Shown here: positions 26,396-36,788 of the stretch, piece by piece
Position numbering within the stretch: position 1 is the first letter of the stretch
Layout: every line of letters begins with the position of its first letter
Assembly: GCA_944470555.2 (NCBI GenBank)
Contig: OX104130.1
Span: 43,991,491 to 44,055,490 of the forward strand
From: Heterobilharzia americana
Lineage: Eukaryota > Platyhelminthes > Trematoda > Strigeidida > Schistosomatidae
Reading direction: 5' to 3'
Length of the DNA stretch: 64,000 nucleotides
The notes under the pieces: generated by a model
Told to the model about the DNA's origin: nothing
Seen by the model: the letters and a program-made list of their open reading frames with translations, nothing else
The model's database searches: none
Position numbers and translations under genes: made by a program

Positions 26396-26864
26396 AATAA
26401 AGCAGAACAATGAGTACGAATTAAACTTAAGCTGATTGCAAAAGAAAACCTTTCTCATGACTATGCAAAGAGATGTAAAACTTTTGAAGGAATATGAGAA
26501 AGAACTGCTTGTTTTATCTTTGAAAAATGAAAACCAAACATTTACAATTCTTGAGACTATGAGATGAAAGATGAGAAGGCAGAAATAGACTGGCAGACAC
26601 GTGAAAATGCAAAGAAGGAACACAACCGTCAATACCTCTGAGACAGTCTGATTTACACCCCAAATGAACTCATTAAGCTAGAGTTATGCATGCGACCAAA
26701 CTAATCATTACTACTAATATATGCATCGTTTTACAAAATACGGCATGACATTAAAATAAAAAATTTTTCACAGATCGTTTGATAAATAAAGTTCTCAAAA
26801 GCCTGCATTGCTGTGATTTTTCATTATCCGATAGATTAGTACCAGAAAAGACGCCAGTGGCCAG

Positions 26865-28355
26865 TTGACATTTGACTCTGTTCTCTGCAGTCTTTCAACC
26901 TGGCTTCACGACTGCCCATAAGCTTTCATTTCTTCCTCACATGATCTCCTACATGTCACCCTTGCCTCGGACGCCCGACTCGTCGTTTCCCATTTCGGTC
27001 CCACCCGACAGCCTGGCCTGCTGCATAATGTCCCCAATCGGTCTTCTCAGTGTATGACCAATCCAGTCCATCTCCACTTTCTGATGCATATTTGTTGGTC
27101 AATAGGTTCTTGGTTGGTTCGTTCCCAGAGTTCCTTGCAGCCTATTCCTTCTGGCTATCCGATGTTCAGTATCGAGTGAGCGTGGGCAGCTGTTGAGGAA
27201 TGTCTACAGTTTGTTGGAAATGCTTTCCGTAACGCGCCAAGTCTCTGAACAATCACACAGAAGCACCAACTCGACTGACATTAGTGTTGAAAATCCGGAT
27301 CTTGTTCTTTGTGCTGAGTGCAGTGCGGTGGATCCCCACACTGATTTCAGAATGATGAAGGCCTGTCTTGCTGTCCTTCCGACCCTGGATTTGACATCCT
27401 CATCTGTGCCGCCGCCTGCTGTTAAAACGACGCTGAAAGAGACAACTCCCTTTAGATTTCTCCTGTTGATGGTGATTGCTTGTTGTTATTGTTGGTTGGG
27501 TATCTTCATCACCTCTGTCTTCTCTACGCTCATCTGAAGTTCCGTCTTCGCTGCCAATTTGTTGGTTATCGCCTGCGGATCTTCGAGTTTGTGTGACACT
27601 AGACACAAGTCATCATGGGCGAAATCCAAATCTTCTAGGATCTTTTCATCGGCCAAACAGCCTATGCCCATCTTGTCGCTTCTCACCGTTAGCTGCATGG
27701 TCCAGTCCGGTCAACCACAATCACTGGGCGGCAACGTTGTCTTACTCTTTCCTGTCTTCACTTCAAAGGCATCGCTGAATCACTTGGCATGTAGCACCAT
27801 CATCATATAGCTGTTGGATGAGGTTGACAAAGGTTTGTGGCTCTAAAACCGTAGTGTTGAAGCAGCTGCCTGCCAAATTACTTCTCGGTCGACGCCAACG
27901 AAGGCCTTTACAAAGCCGATGAAGTTGAGGTGGGGTAAAGAGTTGACTGCCGTTCTATGCTCTTGTCTATGATGATGCGTAGCGTTGCAGTTTGATCCAC
28001 ACATGATTTGTTCTCCCTGAAGCCAGCCAGCCTGTTCCGGTCGTATTTTGAATCCAGAGAACCTTTTAGCCTCCCCAGGATGATACGACTTAATATTTTG
28101 CTTGGTGTGGGCAAGAGCATGATTCCACGCCAGTCCTCGCAACGACTTAGGTCTCCCTTCTTTGGGAGTTTGATAAGGTAGCCCTTCTTTCAATCAATGC
28201 GCAGGCACTTTTTCTTCCTTCCTTCCAAACTTTCTGCAATAGTGGTGTGAGGATGTCCGCTGTCGTCTTGGAATCTGTTTTCAGTGCTTCTGGTGGAATT
28301 CCATCTGGCCCTGGATATCAGATGAAGTGCCCGAAGAACTTTCTCAAACAACTGA
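26865..28355 (-). pseudogene. RTE-clade (SR2-like) RT, inverted-repeat left-arm copy
   Basis: Read on the minus strand, this covers the RT from about PGPDGIPPEAL (near 28300) through the GYLIK-PKKGDLS region, frame-broken near 28190-28150. Next come the RPEQAGW equivalent of the D.QAGFR motif near 28040, 'NFIGFVKAF' near 27920 and HDDLCLVSHKLEDPQ near 27620 (the family's DFADD..L.SH). The VEKTEVMKIPNQQ connector and the C-terminal WIGH..RRPIGD equivalent near 27060 follow. In-frame stops and shifts inactivate it. The mirror copy is at 35300-36788. Confidence 0.9.
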
Positions 28356-28920
28356 TGTCTTGGAAAGTTGCTACTTTTAGAAGTCGGTATGGACGTGAAT
28401 TAGCCGTTAGGTAGTGAATTTTAAAGATGAATACTTCACAACTTGAATTTTTGGGTACATTGAAGTACAAAGTACTTGAAGACACTCCTGGAGATTGGGG
28501 GTGCTTTCCGGTTACTTTTCATGGTTATGCATGGTTAGTCTTGTGCAGACATGATACTTCTACAGCATTAAAATGTCAACTGTTAAACCCCAGCAGTCTG
28601 TAAGCCTGAACTAGATAGCTGTCTGCAGTAAACACGTAGGAGACAACCAATGAAAATGGTCCATACAGTTGACCTAAGAACAGACCACTCTTTACCTCAT
28701 CCTAAGGACCACACACAACCAAAAGGAAGGTTTTACGCACAAGTCTATGAGAATTTACTGGGCAATCACCCCATTTGTCGGTGATGGGGTGGTGCCATTT
28801 GTATTATCCGTCATGAGTTGTCGAAAAGGCCGGAAATGTGACGGTCTCCATCGGTGCCATTTGTAAAGCAGAAAGTGCCGAGCGTAACTCACAGCCGATT
28901 CTGACACACTTCCTTCATCT
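28356..28920. other. Unknown sequence between RTE and LTR (left arm)
   Basis: About 560 bp duplicated in both arms (mirror 34733-35297). It contains a short direct repeat, ggtgccatttgta, at about 28791 and 28855. A 69-codon frame at 28964-28755 has no recognisable motif. Confidence 0.5.
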
Positions 28921-29262
28921 TGTAGCGTCACACACTTCCCCAATATCAATAGCCTAGGGTTCAACGAGGTTCAACATTTATACTGACCTTGATAGTTTAA
29001 CTGGACTCGCTAGGCTGAATGCATCCGGTCAAGCATCCTCGCCATTCGGTACGCTATTGTGTTATGTTGCATTGCTCATAATCGACTCTCTAGCAAGTTA
29101 GTTGGAACGCATCGTTATCTTGGCACAACCATCCAAATATGCTATTCCATCTGACAACGCTATTGTGTTCTTCCTTGGTCTTGCATTCGTGGGTATATAA
29201 CAAGTTCGAATAATTGGTGATTTGCCTTTGTGTCTGTCGAGTTCGGGCCCGGACACTTCCTT
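28921..29262 (+). mobile_element. Gypsy LTR (left arm, plus orientation)
   Basis: The sequence starts with TGTAGC and carries a TATA-like tatataa at 29194-29200. It ends just before a primer-binding-like stretch (about 29264-29282) whose 3' half is cccgacgtga. That half resembles the tRNA-Trp-type PBS of CsRn1-clade elements (established knowledge), though the 5' half is altered. The start was chosen because the diverged solo LTR at 24964 begins with the same hexamer. The end is approximate. It would act as the promoter of the gag-pol transcript. Its mirror is at 34391-34732 in the other arm. Confidence 0.7.
29194..29200 (+). promoter_or_regulatory. TATA-like box in gypsy LTR
   Basis: The sequence gggtatataac lies about 65 bp before the LTR end, a plausible core promoter position. 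The mirror element is at 34453-34459 on the minus strand. Prediction from sequence only. Confidence 0.4.
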
Positions 29263-29263
29263 A

Positions 29264-29282
29264 ATTGATTTGCCCGACGTGA
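29264..29282 (+). other. Candidate primer binding site of the gypsy element
   Basis: The stretch ends in cccgacgtga, the 3' half of the tRNA-Trp-type PBS expected for CsRn1/Boudicca-like elements. The 5' half (about attgattt) deviates from the expected attggtga. This supports the LTR end near 29262. The mirror copy is near 34371-34389 on the minus strand. Confidence 0.45.
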
Positions 29283-29402
29283 ATAAATAATCACATCAAG
29301 AAGAAATATTGAATTGGTGAGGCTGTTGCATTTTGAATTTGTATATTTTCATTTCGATAACCATTACGTATCCATTCGCAACTCCTCCTCATGTTCGACC
29401 AT

Positions 29403-30190
29403 TATTATTATTATTATTAGTCCCTTGGGTTCCGAGTGGAACATAGGGCTTCAGTAGCACGCCTCCAGTGACCTCTGTTCTCTGAGATCTTTTGAACCTG
29501 GTTCCACGACAGCCCAGAAGCTCTCATTTCCTCCTCGCATGACCTCCTCCATGTCACCCTCGGACGTCCAACTCGTCGCTTCCCATAGGGATTCCACTCG
29601 AGGGCCTGACGCGTGATGTCCTCAGTCGGCCTTCTCAGTGCATGGCCAATCCATCTCCACTTCTTCCTGCATATTTGTTGCGTGATAGGTTCTTGGTTGC
29701 TTCGTTCCCAGAGTTCCTTGTTGCTTATTTTTTCTGGCCATCTGATCTTCAGCAACGAGCGTAAGCAGTTGTTGATGAATGTCTGTAGTTTATTGGAAAT
29801 ACCTTTCGTGGCGCGCCAAGTCTCTGAGCCATACAAGAGCACTGACTTGACGTTGGTGTTGAAAATCCGTATCTTGTTCCGCATGCTGAGTGCAGAAGAT
29901 CTCCACACTGGTTTCAGGCTAATGAACGCCTGTCTTGCTTTTCCGATTCTGACTTTGACGTCCTCGTCCGTCCCGCCTGTAGTTGAAACAGTGCTTTCTA
30001 GATAAGTGAAGGAGGTTACTTCCTTCAAGTTTCTCCCGTTGACGGTGATTGGAGTTTGTTGTTGTTGTTGATGGTGGTGGTGCGGTATCTTCATCACTTC
30101 TGTCTTCTCTATATTCACCTGAAGTCCCGTCTTAGCTGCCTCTTCTGTCAACTTGTTAGATTTTGCCTGCAGATCTTCAAGTTTATGTGA
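29403..30190 (-). mobile_element. Nested 5'-truncated RTE insertion with 13-bp TSD (left arm only)
   Basis: A 788-bp RTE 3' fragment on the minus strand is bounded by catgttcgaccat at 29390-29402 and 30191-30203. The right arm has one copy of that 13-mer at the matching place (about 34251-34263), an empty site. The insert begins with an ATT-repeat tail (29403-29420). On the minus strand it holds one long open frame running from 30190 to 29417. In order this gives SHKLEDLQAKSNKL, VNIEKTEVMKIP, an HHHHQQQQQ stretch, SFTYLESTVST, RIFNTNVKSVLLYGSETWR, INNCLRSLLKI, WRWIGHALRR, GKRRVGRPRVTWRRSC, then a stop. The open frame and intact TSD mark it as the youngest event in the structure. Confidence 0.95.
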
Positions 30191-30203
30191 CATGTTCGAC
30201 CAT

Positions 30204-30822
30204 ACTTTCAAGCTTATCCGTATTAAGCCGAAAACGAACACTATTCTACTCGTGCCATATTGGCCAGAAAATGCAGAGACATGGTTTCTGTATGCTGAGG
30301 CAGATTTTCAAGAACAGGGAGTCGTAGATCCTTATCCTCAATTTTTTTGCTGTCATACGTTCACTGCCACGCGAATTAAACAGGCGTGTTACAGCGCATA
30401 TGTTTAGTCCTGAAGTTAGTGATCCCTACGCACTTCTCAAAGCAGCACATTTGGAGAACAGTGATCTCAAAGATCTCCAGCGCCTAGATGAATCGCTTCG
30501 CAACACCGAGCTAGGCAGCCAGGTCACTCAGCTACTGAAGTCCTCGCACGCATGCGAGAAGTTATCGGTGCACAAACATTCGACAGTGGCCCTTCTGAGA
30601 ACTGTTTCTGTCGAAACTACCACAGCCGGTGCAAACCGTGTTGGTGACACTCCAGTTAGTTCCACTCGACGACCTGGCAGCCTCAGCAGATAAAATACCG
30701 GAGATCCCTAACAGTCCTGTCTCCAACGTACAATGTGTCTGCGATAAACCTGTGAGCCAGGAATCAGCAGTGACCAAGCCGTGAAACCCTGTTAAACAGC
30801 CGCTACGAACTCAAATCCCTGG
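30204..30822 (+). pseudogene. Gypsy gag N-terminal and middle part (left arm)
   Basis: Frames encode FWPENAETWFLYAEADF-like capsid sequence near 30255-30310 (the copy reads YWPENAETWFLYAEADF). From 30400 a 97-codon frame starts MFSPEVSDPYALLKAA and contains DLKDLQRLDESLR and LGSQVTQLLK. Frame then shifts through a segment whose intact relatives read as a conserved 'LPQPVQ..L' capsid block. The sequence is typical of Gag of schistosome Boudicca/Saci-type gypsy elements. Gag would form the cytoplasmic particle. At least two frameshifts break it. It continues into the unpaired centre at 30823. Confidence 0.8.
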
Positions 30823-30889
30823 GTCACGTAGCAAGGAAATGCATTTCAGCCCATCGCCTCAACTCGTGCGATTATCCAAAAACTAAACC

Positions 30890-31450
30890 TAATAGGGTGG
30901 AAAATCCTAAGTAGTGCTGATTTCACAATACCTACGGAAACGAAGCCAGAAAATGCCGGAGGCCATGCAGTTTCAACATAGACACAACTTGGGAAACTGT
31001 CACGCCGCCACGCGTTCAAGGTAACCGCAGCCGCTTGTTTTACCTCACAGGTGTACCAAAGAAAGTTTGCTACCTCGTCGACATAGGCGCAAAAGTTAGC
31101 CTTCTTTCCGCACCAACAAAGGAGTGTCATCATGATCCATCCTTCAATCCTCAAGCAACTAACGGATAGACGATAGCAACATTTGGAAGGCGGTGTGCCT
31201 ACCTCAACCTAAATTTACATAAACCTGTTCACCGGATTTTCCTCCTGGCCGACGTTTCTACGCCCATTATTGGCATAGATTTGCCAAGCCACTATGACCT
31301 ACTGGTAGATCCTCGTCGTCGGCGACCGATAGATAACAACACAAAGTTATCTGTTTGTGGCGCCACCCAAGTAGGCCCGAGTTTAGCCGTCGTTAGAACC
31401 AAACAATCGGTCGATGTGTCCTATCAGACAGTTTTCGAGAAATATCCAGA
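30890..31450 (+). pseudogene. Gag zinc motif and retropepsin-like protease
   Basis: Near 30912-30975 the translation, with one stop, follows a C-x2-H-x9-C-x4-C spacing (FHNTYGNEARKCRRPC, with the first C position disturbed). This is the CHCC zinc motif characteristic of CsRn1-clade Gag. At about 31072-31110 YLVDIGAKVSLLSAP corresponds to the protease active site LVDTGA, with Thr replaced by Ile. At about 31250-31290 LADVSTPIIGIDLPSHYDLL matches the protease C-terminal IIGIDFL pattern. The active-site Asp is retained. Confidence 0.75.
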
Positions 31451-31459
31451 GTAACATCA

Positions 31460-32480
31460 ACCGAAGTACACTCTTCCGTGCATAACCTCCAATAATATGC
31501 ACCACATGACAACCGCGAGTCCTTCTGCGGCATCCAAAGCACGCCGCCTAGCCCCTGATAAGCTCAAAACGGCGAAGAGTGAATTCAACCACACGCTCGA
31601 ACTAGGCATTATTAAACCTTCAAACAGTTCGTAGGCATCACCATTGCATATGGTTCTCAAAAAAGATAGCAACGACTGGCGTGTAACCAGTTATTACTGA
31701 GGGCTTAACGCCAAAACAACTCCGGACTGCTACCCGATACCTCACGTTTGCGACTTGACTGCAACGTTATGCAGAATGAATATTTTCTCTAAAATCGATT
31801 TGGTCAAAGCGTACAATCGGATACCTATGGCAGCAGAGGATGTCGCGAAAACAGCCATCACTACTCCTTTCGGTTTGTTTGAATTCCTGCGCATGCCATT
31901 TGGTCCTTGGAATGCAGCAAAGACATTTCAACGCCTTGTGGATGATGCTTTCCGTGGTCTAGATTTTGTCTACTTCTACATAAATGACTGTCTCATTGAG
32001 AGTCCAGATAAGGAAACCCACCTTAAACACGTTAATCCCGTATTCAGCAGATTAAAACATTGCATGTCAGTCAACTTGCAGAAATGCGAAACAGGAGTTG
32101 AATCACTCAGCCTCCTGAAGCATACCACTGACAACAAAGGTATATGCCCATTGATGGATAAAGCGGCGGCTGTCACGAACTATCCACAGCCGACCGCTGT
32201 GAAGCAGCTCCGCACTTTCAGTGGCCCGGTAAGTTATTACCGAAGGTTTATCCCCAACTGTACCTCTGCCATGAGACCACTCGCAGATCTACTTCGAGGG
32301 ACTATGAAGTGTGTGACTCTGAACAACGTGGCTAGACTTGCTTTCTCGAAAGTCAAAGAAGCCATTTCGAGCCCGGCTATGCTTGGGCATCACCACCTGA
32401 ATGCTCCTTTGAGTACTGCTATTGATGCATCTGACTCAGCAGTTGGAGTAGCTTTGCAACAGTTGACTGACAACCAGTAG
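31460..32480 (+). pseudogene. Gypsy reverse transcriptase and start of RNase H
   Basis: The longest open piece is 241 codons from 31755 (upstream RT sequence from about 31460 is shifted or stopped). Visible are FSKIDLVKAYNRIP (first catalytic Asp at residue 15), PFGLFEFLRMPFG and NAAKTFQRLVDDAFRGL. The catalytic box reads YIND at residues 75-78 (codon 31983-31985 = aat) instead of YIDD, so one of the paired Asp residues is Asn. Then come the thumb and connection YRRFIPN, followed by RNase H TAIDASDSAVGVALQQ. A TAG stops it at 32478-32480. Confidence 0.9.
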
Positions 32481-32945
32481 CAACCTTTAGTCTTTTTCTC
32501 AGGGTAGCTGCAAGACGTGGAAACAAGATGCGGTACATTTGGTAAGGAAATTCTGGCTATGTACTGTTCTGTACGCCATTTTCGACATTCGGCGGAATGT
32601 CATGACCCCATGATTTTCACAGACCACAGACCGTTAACCTTGTCTCTTAGCTCGGCATCTGACAAATACTCCCCTCGTGAGTCAAGACGACTGGATTGCT
32701 TTTCCCAGTTCAAGTCAGATACCTGCCACATTTCCGGAGTAGATAGCTCCGTAGCTAATGCACTATCTCGACTAGCTTTGATAAACCACATCGAGGACGT
32801 TGATCTCGTTGAACTGCCTTGGTGTCAAAAAGAAGACCTTGACCTGCATCATGAGTTGTCGTCCGCCCATCTCAAGCTACAACTGTGTCCAGTAGGACCA
32901 GGCAAGGATACAATTTTCGCAATGTTTCTGCCAGCCAACCACGCC
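32481..32945 (+). pseudogene. Gypsy RNase H C-terminal part
   Basis: After the stop, an open piece from 32517 gives ETRCGTFGKEILAMYCSVRHFRH and IFTDHRPLTLSL, the RNase H core with the catalytic Asp of TDH. It continues with RLDCFSQFKSDTCHISGVDSSVANALSRL, the D.LSR-type end that leads to integrase (here A replaces the expected residue before ALSR). The frame shifts near 32890-32945. Confidence 0.85.
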
Positions 32946-33631
32946 TAATAGTTCCGAAGAAATTTCGGCGCAACGTCTTCAGTACGTTGCACAAACTGTC
33001 CCATCAAGGCGTACGAGCCACCATCGGGCTTACCGAACAACGTTTCTGTTGGTCGGAAATAAACAAAGACGTTGAGGTGTGGGCTCAGTCGTGCTCAACT
33101 TGTTAGAAGTGAAAAGCCACGAGGCATACGAAAAGCCCTTTAGGTCCTTTTCTAGGCCCAGACATGAGTTTCCACCACGTCCGTATAGACACTGTAGGAC
33201 CTCTGCCAGAATCTAATGGATGCACCTACTCTTTAACTTGAGCGGTTCGTTTAACGCGTAGGCCAGAAGCAGAACCTATTGAGGACATTACTGCTGAAAT
33301 TATCATTCGTGTTTTCGCAGAAAGATGGATCGCGAACTTTGGATGTCCATCTCACGTAACAACCGACCGTGGGTGCTAATTCGGGTGTAGATTATTTCAC
33401 TATCTGACTGCACTTTTAGGTAGCACACGGTTCCGAACGACAGCCTACCATCCACAAGCAGATGGCATGGCAGAGCATTTCCATCGACAGCTGAATGCTC
33501 CCCTTTAAGCTGCGAACATAACTCAGTGGACCGAGGCTCTGCCTCTAGTCCCACTAGGTATTCGTAACGCGTTGAAAGTTGATGCTGGATGCACTCCTGC
33601 AGAACTCGTCTATGGGACTACTCTTCGCCTA
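32885..33631 (+). pseudogene. Gypsy integrase, truncated at the inverted-repeat junction
   Basis: A zinc-binding HHCC part is visible at 32960-33106: LHKLSHQGVRATIGL, then the SCSTC pair. The catalytic core carries D (FHHVRIDTVGPLP near 33172-33205), D (SHVTTDRGC near 33350-33375) and E (YHPQADGMAEHFHRQL near 33448-33500). Stops interrupt it, for example after TDRGC and after NAPL. The final VYGTTLRLPG near 33607-33636 is the usual integrase end, and the sequence then switches to inverted gag. Integrase inserts the cDNA in the nucleus. This copy cannot be functional. Confidence 0.85.
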
Positions 33632-34250
33632 CCAGGGATTTGAGTTCGTAGCGGCTGTTTAACAGGGTTTCACGGCTTGGTCACTGCTGATTCCTGGCTC
33701 ACAGGTTTATCGCAGATACATTGTACGTTGGAGACAGGACTGTTAGGGATCTCCGGTATTTTATCTGCTGAGGCTGCCAGGTCGTCGAGTGGAACTAACT
33801 GGAGTGTCACCAACACGGTTTGCACCGGCTGTGGTAGTTTCGACAGAAACAGTTCTCAGAAGGGCCACTGTCGAATGTTTGTGCACCGATAACTTCTCGC
33901 ATGCGTGCGAGGACTTCAGTAGCTGAGTGACCTGGCTGCCTAGCTCGGTGTTGCGAAGCGATTCATCTAGGCGCTGGAGATCTTTGAGATCACTGTTCTC
34001 CAAATGTGCTGCTTTGAGAAGTGCGTAGGGATCACTAACTTCAGGACTAAACATATGCGCTGTAACACGCCTGTTTAATTCGCGTGGCAGTGAACGTATG
34101 ACAGCAAAAAAATTGAGGATAAGGATCTACGACTCCCTGTTCTTGAAAATCTGCCTCAGCATACAGAAACCATGTCTCTGCATTTTCTGGCCAATATGGC
34201 ACGAGTTGAATAGTGTTCGTTTTCGGCTTAATACGGATAAGCTTGAAAGT
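33632..34250 (-). pseudogene. Gypsy gag, inverted right-arm copy
   Basis: Mirror of 30204-30822. On the minus strand it contains the same YWPENAETWFLYAEADF-like and MFSPEVSDPYALLKAA-type segments, with the same frameshifts. It is joined directly to the 3' end of the integrase remnant. Confidence 0.85.
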
Positions 34251-34390
34251 ATGGTCGAACATGAGGAGGAGTTGCGAATGGATACGTAATGGTTATCGAA
34301 ATGAAAATATACAAATTCAAAATGCAACAGCCTCACCAATTCAATATTTCTTCTTGATGTGATTATTTATTCACGTCGGGCAAATCAATT

Positions 34391-34732
34391 AAGGAAGTGT
34401 CCGGGCCCGAACTCGACAGACACAAAGGCAAATCACCAATTATTCGAACTTGTTATATACCCACGAATGCAAGACCAAGGAAGAACACAATAGCGTTGTC
34501 AGATGGAATAGCATATTTGGATGGTTGTGCCAAGATAACGATGCGTTCCAACTAACTTGCTAGAGAGTCGATTATGAGCAATGCAACATAACACAATAGC
34601 GTACCGAATGGCGAGGATGCTTGACCGGATGCATTCAGCCTAGCGAGTCCAGTTAAACTATCAAGGTCAGTATAAATGTTGAACCTCGTTGAACCCTAGG
34701 CTATTGATATTGGGGAAGTGTGTGACGCTACA
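34391..34732 (-). mobile_element. Gypsy LTR (right arm, minus orientation)
   Basis: Mirror of 28921-29262, so two LTRs face each other around the centre instead of lying as direct repeats. The TATA-like box is at 34453-34459 on the minus strand. Confidence 0.7.
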
Positions 34733-35299
34733 AGATGAAGGAAGTGTGTCAGAATCGGCTGTGAGTTACGCTCGGCACTTTCTGCTTTACAAATGGCACC
34801 GATGGAGACCGTCACATTTCCGGCCTTTTCGACAACTCATGACGGATAATACAAATGGCACCACCCCATCACCGACAAATGGGGTGATTGCCCAGTAAAT
34901 TCTCATAGACTTGTGCGTAAAACCTTCCTTTTGGTTGTGTGTGGTCCTTAGGATGAGGTAAAGAGTGGTCTGTTCTTAGGTCAACTGTATGGACCATTTT
35001 CATTGGTTGTCTCCTACGTGTTTACTGCAGACAGCTATCTAGTTCAGGCTTACAGACTGCTGGGGTTTAACAGTTGACATTTTAATGCTGTAGAAGTATC
35101 ATGTCTGCACAAGACTAACCATGCATAACCATGAAAAGTAACCGGAAAGCACCCCCAATCTCCAGGAGTGTCTTCAAGTACTTTGTACTTCAATGTACCC
35201 AAAAATTCAAGTTGTGAAGTATTCATCTTTAAAATTCACTACCTAACGGCTAATTCACGTCCATACCGACTTCTAAAAGTAGCAACTTTCCAAGACATC
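34733..35299. other. Unknown sequence between LTR and RTE (right arm)
   Basis: Mirror of 28354-28920. No recognisable coding or RNA feature. Confidence 0.5.
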
Positions 35300-36788
35300 A
35301 GTTGTTTGAGAAAGTTCTTCGGGCACTTCATCTGATATCCAGGGCCAGATGGAATTCCACCAGAAGCACTGAAAACAGATTCCAAGACGACAGCGGACAT
35401 CCTCACACCACTATTGCAGAAAGTTTGGAAGGAAGGAAGAAAAAGTGCCTGCGCATTGATTGAAAGAAGGGCTACCTTATCAAACTCCCAAAGAAGGGAG
35501 ACCTAAGTCGTTGCGAGGACTGGCGTGGAATCATGCTCTTGCCCACACCAAGCAAAATATTAAGTCGTATCATCCTGGGGAGGCTAAAAGGTTCTCTGGA
35601 TTCAAATACGACCGGAACAGGCTGGCTGGCTTCAGGGAGAACAAATCATGTGTGGATCAAACTGCAACGCTACGCATCATCATAGACAAGAGCATAGAAC
35701 GGCAGTCAACTCTTTACCCCACCTCAACTTCATCGGCTTTGTAAAGGCCTTCGTTGGCGTCGACCGAGAAGTAATTTGGCAGGCAGCTGCTTCAACACTA
35801 CGGTTTTAGAGCCACAAACCTTTGTCAACCTCATCCAACAGCTATATGATGATGGTGCTACATGCCAAGTGATTCAGCGATGCCTTTGAAGTGAAGACAG
35901 GAAAGAGTAAGACAACGTTGCCGCCCAGTGATTGTGGTTGACCGGACTGGACCATGCAGCTAACGGTGAGAAGCGACAAGATGGGCATAGGCTGTTTGGC
36001 CGATGAAAAGATCCTAGAAGATTTGGATTTCGCCCATGATGACTTGTGTCTAGTGTCACACAAACTCGAAGATCCGCAGGCGATAACCAACAAATTGGCA
36101 GCGAAGACGGAACTTCAGATGAGCGTAGAGAAGACAGAGGTGATGAAGATACCCAACCAACAATAACAACAAGCAATCACCATCAACAGGAGAAATCTAA
36201 AGGGAGTTGTCTCTTTCAGCGTCGTTTTAACAGCAGGCGGCGGCACAGATGAGGATGTCAAATCCAGGGTCGGAAGGACAGCAAGACAGGCCTTCATCAT
36301 TCTGAAATCAGTGTGGGGATCCACCGCACTGCACTCAGCACAAAGAACAAGATCCGGATTTTCAACACTAATGTCAGTCGAGTTGGTGCTTCTGTGTGAT
36401 TGTTCAGAGACTTGGCGCGTTACGGAAAGCATTTCCAACAAACTGTAGACATTCCTCAACAGCTGCCCACGCTCACTCGATACTGAACATCGGATAGCCA
36501 GAAGGAATAGGCTGCAAGGAACTCTGGGAACGAACCAACCAAGAACCTATTGACCAACAAATATGCATCAGAAAGTGGAGATGGACTGGATTGGTCATAC
36601 ACTGAGAAGACCGATTGGGGACATTATGCAGCAGGCCAGGCTGTCGGGTGGGACCGAAATGGGAAACGACGAGTCGGGCGTCCGAGGCAAGGGTGACATG
36701 TAGGAGATCATGTGAGGAAGAAATGAAAGCTTATGGGCAGTCGTGAAGCCAGGTTGAAAGACTGCAGAGAACAGAGTCAAATGTCAAC
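35300..36788 (+). pseudogene. RTE-clade (SR2-like) RT, inverted-repeat right-arm copy
   Basis: The plus strand covers PGPDGIPPEAL (about 35340), ACALIERR then the KKGDLS region, and YDRNRLAGFRENKSCVDQTATLRIII (about 35606-35690, matching the RTE D.QAGFR..RSC.DQI.TLR motif). Next come DEKILEDLDFAHDDLCLVSHK (about 36003-36065, with A-H-D-D in place of F-A-D-D) and VEKTEVMKIPN. The C-terminal end has a G.TL/IGHTLRRP-like segment near 36580-36620 and GKRRVGRP near 36670. One base fewer than the left arm near 35608 changes the frame. Both copies are dead. Confidence 0.9.

Larger units (their letters stand above)
26396..30822 (+). repeat. Large inverted repeat, left arm (4427 bp)
   Basis: This arm is the reverse complement of 33632-37256. 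Paired coordinates sum to 63652-63653 outside the nested insertion (for example 28755 with 34898) and to 64454 inside it (30400 with 34054, 30822 with 33632). The arms differ by a handful of substitutions and a one-base indel near 28050 (35608 on the other arm). The last 15 outer bases (26396-26410) pair with two mismatches. Contents from the left are unique sequence, an antisense RTE RT, about 560 bp of unknown sequence, an LTR, leader and gag. The arm is 802 bp longer than its partner because of the later RTE insertion and the indel. Confidence 0.95.
30823..33631 (+). mobile_element. Gypsy (CsRn1/Boudicca-like) gag-end and pol, centre of the inverted repeat
   Basis: This single-copy centre continues the element from the left arm. 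It holds the Gag zinc motif, protease, RT, RNase H and integrase in Ty3/gypsy order on the plus strand. It stops inside the integrase C-terminal region, where the element is joined to an inverted copy of its own gag at 33632. No 3' LTR in normal orientation follows. All domains are present but broken by stops and frameshifts, so it is not autonomous. Confidence 0.9.

Noticed and set aside
27400..27810. Overlapping plus-strand frames of 83-114 codons inside the left arm as genes
   Set aside because: They are antisense shadows of the RTE reverse transcriptase. The mirror frames in the right arm show the coding strand is the other one.
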